DNA of 44,733 nt from Nemertoderma westbladi (Eukaryota; Xenacoelomorpha; Nemertodermatida; Nemertodermatidae): assembly GCA_032718475.1 (NCBI GenBank), contig JAUCBJ010001854.1:1-44733 (forward strand), given 5' to 3'. Below, in pieces: positions 40,123-44,733 of the stretch. The position numbers were made by a program, and so were the translations under genes. How positions within the stretch are numbered: position 1 is the stretch's first letter; each line of letters opens with the position of its first letter. The notes beneath the pieces were generated by a model, which was given only the letters and a program-made list of their open reading frames with translations, made no database searches and was not told the origin of the DNA.

Positions 40123-42174
40123 CTGTACTATCTGTCTGGCTACACTCCATACTCCACCAATGTGGGGGGGGGGGGGGGGGGGGGGTAATTACAGAATTTA
40201 AATTAACTAATTCAAGGGAAATCGCAGGAGGCCGCAGGCTATTCTAACCAAAACAAACAATATCAATACTAATGGAGATATTGATGCTAGGTGCAGGACT
40301 GCAGGTTATACAATCTGACAGTCACCCTTCTTTAACCAAAGGAATAAAGGAAAGTGAATAACACAAATTACAGTGTAATTGATTTATATACCCTATAAAA
40401 GGTTTAACTTTTGAGATCATTTTCGAGTTAGAAATAAAGGCCTATCGCATCCTAAGAAGAATACCCACTGGGTAGACCGGTACGGTAAATATAGGCCTAC
40501 CGGTAATCATTAAAATAATCTATCTAGTAACTCTTAAAAACTATAATAGTTAAACATGAACTTCTGCTCTACTGACTCGTTTATTGTTTTGGTTTTAATA
40601 TGATGTTCCGAAATGGAAGTCGATTGTTCAATTTATTACAGATTCATTTTCGTATCAACTCAACAATTTCATTGTTTTGGTCACCATAACATGCCACTGC
40701 AACCTCTGCTCATCTCATTTGAGATCCGAGATTGTATTAAATTGTCTCATTGTTCTATTACCAGCCAATTCTGGGAAAGGATCATGGTTAGGTTCAGTGT
40801 CAAGTTAATTTAACGAAATCAATCAACGAAATTCTATAGAACAGATTGCAGTTATATTTCTAAATCAGCTGTTGTTTGCATCAAATATTTAAATATTTGC
40901 CTTCCTATCTGCTCAAAAGAAGGTTATCATTCCGCTACACTCTCCCACAGGCCTACAAAATAAATTAGCGAGGGGCCATTATAATAAAGGCGTGATCTCA
41001 TTAACGTATATCGGAGGACGATAACAGATGGAATCTTCATAGTACCCATCGGGGAGCGGTAATCCATCACCAACAACTCGCGCTCTCGTACATAATGTGG
41101 GTCCGAGGGTATGGGATGAGTTCGTCGATGGGATTTCTAGATATTGTTATTTATAGACAGATGAGTATTTCAATCTCATCTACTTTCAATATTATCTGTA
41201 TTGCACAGTAGTTTTTAGATATTTTTCATCACATTTTGGCATCACTTCATCTACGTACTGGCCCGTGTCGTGCAAATACTTTCCATTTTTACCTATAAAC
41301 TCAAGATTGACTTATTATTGTTTTTCTTGCATGTTTGAATTTCCCTCTCTGATCTGTAGCAGCAGCACTCTGTTTATTGTTTTGGAGATCATACCGGTAC
41401 AGTACTCTAGTATACACGATTGTAAATCGTGAAGAATCTGCCACCAAACATTCGAATCTGGTTACCTGTTTGTGTCAGTAATTCTAGTAAACTATATAAA
41501 AAAGCGAATGATCGGACGTCCTAATTTAGCCACCCCTCTCGCCTTGTCCGAAGATGTCTGGATATCGAAGACACCCCCCCCCCCATCCGACGTCCTTTAT
41601 GGACGACTCCTTTCTGACTACCCTATTAAAACGCGTCTCTCAAAGACTGACTGTAGGTTTTTTAATTTTAAGAAGTTCTAGATCATAAGACATAATTGTG
41701 GATATATCCTCTTAAGAGAAACTGATTTAGAAGGCTCTTTATTGAGTCGTCAGGTTTGTTTCATTCTAGTGGCCCTTGAAATTTTACTGACCTTTTAGCG
41801 ACTTCCAAACGCACGCCGGGCAAGTTAAAATTGCACGCGGATGCTTAGCGAGTATTGAAGTCATGGACCCCGGCAGTTTTAACGAATAGATGAGATAAAA
41901 GGTGTAATAGTTATTCATATTAAATGTTTTCGTTAGAACATAAAGCCAATCTCAGCTATTTCTCACCGAAAATTAGATGTTTTTATAGATAATCCTTTTA
42001 TAATGCCACGCTTCTCAATGGTAAATACAAAGAATTACAACATCTAATTAAAAACATTATCGTGGAAAACTTAGGTGAGTAGTTAGATTAATTAAGATTT
42101 AAGAGATTATAACTATATTTAATAACTAACAGTAACCAAATCGAGATGGCGAGCTATGTACAAAAAATAAGTTA
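40123..42174. other. Intergenic, no gene recognised
   Basis: Contains a 22-base G run (40164-40185), a 9-base C run near 41574, and diverged copies of the dispersed repeat also seen near 9.2 kb (40214-40252, 40669-40718, and a GAACAGATTGCAGTTATATT block near 40838). The + strand ORF at 41472-41681 has no recognisable similarity or composition support. Confidence 0.6.
42159..42168 (-). terminator. RNA polymerase III terminator of tRNA-Gln
   Basis: A run of six Ts on the minus strand within 10-20 bases of the tRNA 3' end. Confidence 0.7.
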
Positions 42175-42246
42175 GGTCCCACCGAGATTCGAACTCGGGT
42201 CACTGGATTCAAAGTCCAGAGTGCTGAACCACTACACCATGGGACC
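42175..42246 (-). tRNA. tRNA-Gln (anticodon UUG)
   Basis: 72-nt cloverleaf on the minus strand. The 7-bp acceptor stem is closed by GGTCCCA and TGGGACC. The D arm has the A-box-like GGTGTAGTGGTTCAGC. The anticodon stem CTGGA/TCCAG encloses loop CTTTGAA with anticodon TTG. The T arm is CCGAGTTCGAATCTCGG with a perfect B box. No intron. A T-run (TTATTTTTTG on the minus strand, about 42159-42168) lies just downstream as an RNA polymerase III terminator. It looks like an intact eukaryotic tRNA-Gln gene. Confidence 0.97.
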
Positions 42247-42375
42247 CTGGTAAAATAATTATCATGGAAGTACCAAAAATCACTTTACATAACATAATTA
42301 AGAAAACTAATTAAAGTTGAGTTTCCGATAAATTGTTCCTGTTCTAAAAATATAGTTTTATTATTCAATAGTGAT

Positions 42376-42738
42376 CTATTTCAACCACCGATGGGGGTTG
42401 ATGTTGAATGTGTTCTTCAGGAAGAAATGGCCAACACGCATCGTCAGTGAGGCCAAAGCGGCGGCGCTAACAGTCCAGCATATGGAACGGCCTGGTTGAC
42501 TACCGTTGTAGTAGAACAGAACCCACAGTCCCCTAGAAACTGAGTAAACAAGGAAATGGGTCCTAGCAACGCGCAAACTAGGCCCTGTGAGGGTGTACAG
42601 GGAGGCTATGACTAGGTAGGGTAGGAAGGATTCCAGTTCGTTCCGATGCATATTCAAACAGCGTTCCACGGCCTCTTTGGAAGATTCAGACTTAGAACTC
42701 CAACCCAACATATTGTTATCCTCTTCCATGCATTCAAC
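42376..42738 (-). CDS. MGST1: MAPEG family protein (MGST1-like), exon 2
   Basis: Last coding exon, from acceptor TTTAG|GTTGAA at 42738 to TAG 42376-42378; 120 codons. It joins exon 1 in phase 0 for a 164-residue protein, close to the 155 residues usual for microsomal glutathione S-transferase 1. The segment KEAVERCLNMHRNELESFLP matches the MAPEG signature around the glutathione site (E-x-V-x-R .. H-x-N-x-x-E .. P). Hydrophobic helices follow: YLVIASLYTLTG, the stretch around FLVYSVSRGLWVLFYY, and ICWTVSAAALASLTM. The product would be an ER or outer-mitochondrial membrane enzyme conjugating or reducing lipophilic substrates with glutathione, by family. PTGES is the main alternative. AATAAA occurs 14 bases after the stop (42362-42357). 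Confidence 0.86.
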   Translation of the reverse strand, partial: VECMEEDNNMLGWSSKSESSKEAVERCLNMHRNELESFLPYLVIASLYTLTGPSLRVARTHFLVYSVSRGLWVLFYYNGSQPGRSICWTVSAAALASLTMRVGHFFLKNTFNINPHRWLK

Positions 42739-43158
42739 CTAAACCGATAAAAAAACATTTAATTTTGAAATCAGATCCTTTAGGCCTATTACCATCATTA
42801 CGGTGTAAGCAACTGGCATGCAGATTGTAGCATAAAAATATATATATTATTAATGCACCTAATTTAGAATATTCAGGCCTTTAATATAGAACTGTAGAAC
42901 ATACAGTATGTGTATAAGAAAATACCAAATTTCAAATATAGTGTTTGGGGGTATTGGATTTGTATTATTGTATTAATTAAAACTATATAATTCGTAGTTA
43001 TTATATCTAAAAATGAGTTTTCAAATAAAATATTAGTAAAAATAATACAATTCATAAATAAAAATAATAGTGAGGTCGGTAAAGTAATTAATATATGTCG
43101 CAATATGTAATATTTCGTAATAAAACATATAATTTATAACGAAATAAGAATAATTGAC
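42739..43158 (-). other. Intron of the MGST1-like gene
   Basis: 420-bp AT-rich intron. The donor is AATAAG|GTCAAT and the acceptor TATCGGTTTAG. No further exon is needed, since both flanking exons meet in phase 0 and the alignment to the family is continuous. Confidence 0.75.
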
Positions 43159-43290
43159 CTTATTTAGTCGCCTTTGTCGAACTGTCAGCATTATGATAAT
43201 GAATTGTCGTGTTACAGACGAGACCGCGGATAGAGCAAAGTATTGGAAAGCATCTTCGTTGAATAACATCTTGGATGAATTAGAACCCAT
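43159..43290 (-). CDS. MGST1: MAPEG family protein (MGST1-like), exon 1
   Basis: 44 codons from ATG 43290 to the donor at 43158. The peptide has a short hydrophilic start and then EDAFQYFALSAVSSVTRQFI, followed by IIMLTVRQRRLNK. This corresponds to the first transmembrane helix and the basic loop of MGST1 (which has AFASYA .. RLTRK at the same place). A 5' UTR and promoter should lie between 43291 and the MITE at 43492; no TATA box is assigned. Confidence 0.8.
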
Positions 43291-43489
43291 AGCTATTATT
43301 TAATATAATATAAAATAATAATTTTATAGCTAGTTTTAAAGTTATATAACAATTTGAATACCAAAGAAAGTGTAGAAATGAATATTATATTTATACTGTT
43401 AACAATATTTTTATACTGTGGATATAAAATTAACTTAATTGTATGTAAAATGTAAGAGTGTAAGAGAGTAAGAGCGTATCAAACACAAT

Positions 43490-43800
43490 TATGGCGTCTC
43501 AAAAGGATCAAAATCATAACAATTACTGCAGTCTTTGAAATGATATAATAGTGTATGTAAATAATTCAATCACTCATGAAAATATTTAAAAGATGCCCAA
43601 TTGTTATTGCGGCAATAAATAATTATTGCGGCAATAACAATTGGGCATCTCTTATATATTTTCATAAGTGATTTAAATATTTTCATGAGTGATTTAAATA
43701 TTTTCATGAGTGATTTAATTATTTGCAAACACTATTATATTATTTCAAAGTACCGGTACTGCAGTAATTGTTATGATTTTGATCCTTTTGAGACGCCATA
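43490..43800. mobile_element. Palindromic MITE 1 (43492-43798) with TA duplication
   Basis: A 307-bp near-complete inverted repeat centred near 43622. Ends are TGGCGTCTC and GAGACGCCA, flanked by TA on each side (43490-43491 and 43799-43800). The arms share GATCAAAATCATAACAATTA and CCCAATTGTTATTGCGGCAA with few differences. The right arm has an internal ATTTAAATATTTTCATGAGTG duplication. The TA duplication points to Tc1/mariner-type mobilisation; there is no coding capacity. Confidence 0.88.
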
Positions 43801-43934
43801 CACAATGGCTATTTTCAATTCGTGCTGTATTTATAACGTATGTATGTAGTATATCTTGGTATATAGTTATGCAGTTTATGGTATTGGTATATGTATAATT
43901 CTCAATCACAATATAAATTAAATACGTAAATATC

Positions 43935-44254
43935 TATGGTGGCCCTGAGCGGCCAGTTTTGTAACTTTTTTTATGTTCCTCCGACTTTTGCAAAGTCGAT
44001 CGAACGACTTTACAAAACTCGGGGAAACAAATCTAATTGGCTGGAGTGGTTTCTATAACAACAAAAACCCAATCAAGTTTGTTTCCATAATTTTGCTTAT
44101 CAGATACTGTAGGAGACAGCTAATTAAGACTAATATACTACAGACTAACACCAATTAATTTGTTTCCCCGGGTTTTGTAAAGTCGTTCGAATGAATTTGC
44201 AAAAGTCGAGGAAAGAAAAAAAGATTACAAAACAGGCCGCTCAGGCCCACCATA
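43935..44254. mobile_element. Palindromic MITE 2 (43937-44252) with TA duplication
   Basis: 316 bp; ends TGGTGGCCCTGAGCGGCC and, inverted, GGCCGCTCAGGCCCACCA, flanked by TA (43935-43936 and 44253-44254). The arms (about 110 bp) share GACTTTTGCAAA, CGAACGACTTTACAAAAC and GGGGAAACAAAT, with a loop near 44040-44150. The ends differ from MITE 1, so it is a separate family. No ORF of note. Confidence 0.88.
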
Positions 44255-44637
44255 GGTGTCAGAATCCGAGCCCTATTAAAAAAAATATATAAACAATAAA
44301 CAACCACCGGTACTCGCGTTACTTACTACCGATAGCTGTTAATTAATTAGAACTAATTGCCTTCAAGACTTATATATTTAGCACTAATAATCTAGATAAT
44401 CAACGACTTGGATTAGGTATAATTTTATTTGGAATTTTAAATATTTCAAAGTAGGCGAGTAGGGAATATTTAATTAAAAGAAAAGGTCATCCTCCTCGTA
44501 GAATGAATTATTATTCGCCGATAATCCCTCCGTATCTCCCGTCGTTCAGTGTGGTTCGTCGGTGCGGCAGCGGCAGTGCCTCTCATTCTCCTACTCCGAG
44601 CGGCCAAACAGACCGACTAGCGACCGGTTCACTCAAC
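44255..44637. other. AT-rich then GC-rich flank, probable 3' UTR at right
   Basis: AT-rich to about 44500, then GC-rich to the window edge, with no recognised element. The GC-rich part would be the 3' UTR of the possible minus-strand gene ending at 44638. Confidence 0.4.
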
Positions 44638-44733
44638 TTATTCCTCCCCTCCACCCATTACGCCGGGTTTCTCCTGAGGCGATCCTTTGTTCCTCTCGGT
44701 AAACTCGATAATCTGCTGCGACGTGGCCGTTTG
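44638..44733 (-). CDS. Possible C-terminal end of a gene extending past the right edge
   Basis: Open minus-strand frame from the window edge to TAA at 44640-44638. It reads QTATSQQIIEFTERN then KGSPQEKPG and ends VMGGGEE. Composition is protein-like and GC content rises sharply from the AT-rich flank, as in other exons of this window. I do not recognise the protein, and 31 codons are too few to be sure; it could equally be noncoding GC-rich DNA near a promoter. Confidence 0.35.
   Translation of the reverse strand, partial: QTATSQQIIEFTERNKGSPQEKPGVMGGGEE

Noticed and set aside
39528-40247. Second frame through the Gly-rich tail and ORFs in the 33-bp minisatellite
   Set aside because: Repeat-driven open frames; no start or conservation.
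41472-41681. Plus-strand 69-codon ORF
   Set aside because: Contains a C homopolymer and has no domain, splice or neighbour support.

Overview
This is a piece of an animal nuclear genome, most likely from a marine or other aquatic invertebrate. It has spliced animal genes with GT..AG introns, a BEL/Pao retrotransposon (a group known only from animals), tRNA-derived repeats, TA-flanked MITEs, long homopolymer runs and AT-rich intergenic DNA. I cannot name the phylum from this sequence. The + strand is as given; nearly all genes here lie on the minus strand.

Layout. (1) 1-8.5 kb: four exons (minus strand) of a cation-chloride cotransporter of the NKCC/NCC branch of SLC12. The first 884 codons are present and the C-terminus lies beyond the left edge. 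Its first intron carries a decayed LINE reverse transcriptase. (2) 8.5-10.5 kb: intergenic, with two tRNA-derived SINE-like sequences and a small fold-back repeat. (3) 10.5-35.25 kb: an array of a 36-bp satellite (about 5.3 kb in all) split by one 19,415-bp LTR retrotransposon (12541-31955, minus orientation). The element has two 1163-bp LTRs that differ at only two positions, TG..CA ends and a 5-bp target-site duplication (CACCC) made from the satellite. Read along the minus strand it contains a long leader, a very large Gag, protease, RT/RNase H and integrase of BEL/Pao type. After integrase comes an extra 1417-codon ORF with zinc-knuckle-like motifs and a basic tail, in the place where an env gene would sit. 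An 841-bp TIR element has inserted in the Gag zinc-knuckle region. (4) 35.25-39.2 kb: AT-rich intergenic DNA. (5) 39.28-39.70 kb: a small intronless cold-shock-domain/glycine-rich protein gene (+ strand), followed by a 33-bp hairpin minisatellite. (6) 42.2 kb: tRNA-Gln(UUG), minus strand. (7) 42.4-43.3 kb: a complete two-exon MAPEG gene (MGST1-like), minus strand. (8) 43.5-44.25 kb: two palindromic TA-flanked MITEs. (9) right edge: a possible last exon of another minus-strand gene.

The most unusual object is the giant BEL/Pao element: its size, its long additional ORF with its own CCHC knuckle, and its position inside the homogeneous core of a satellite array. Gag-pol is interrupted by one TGA, one TAG, one frameshift and the nested TIR element, so this copy is probably not autonomous. 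The 1417-codon ORF is intact, which is a notable contrast.
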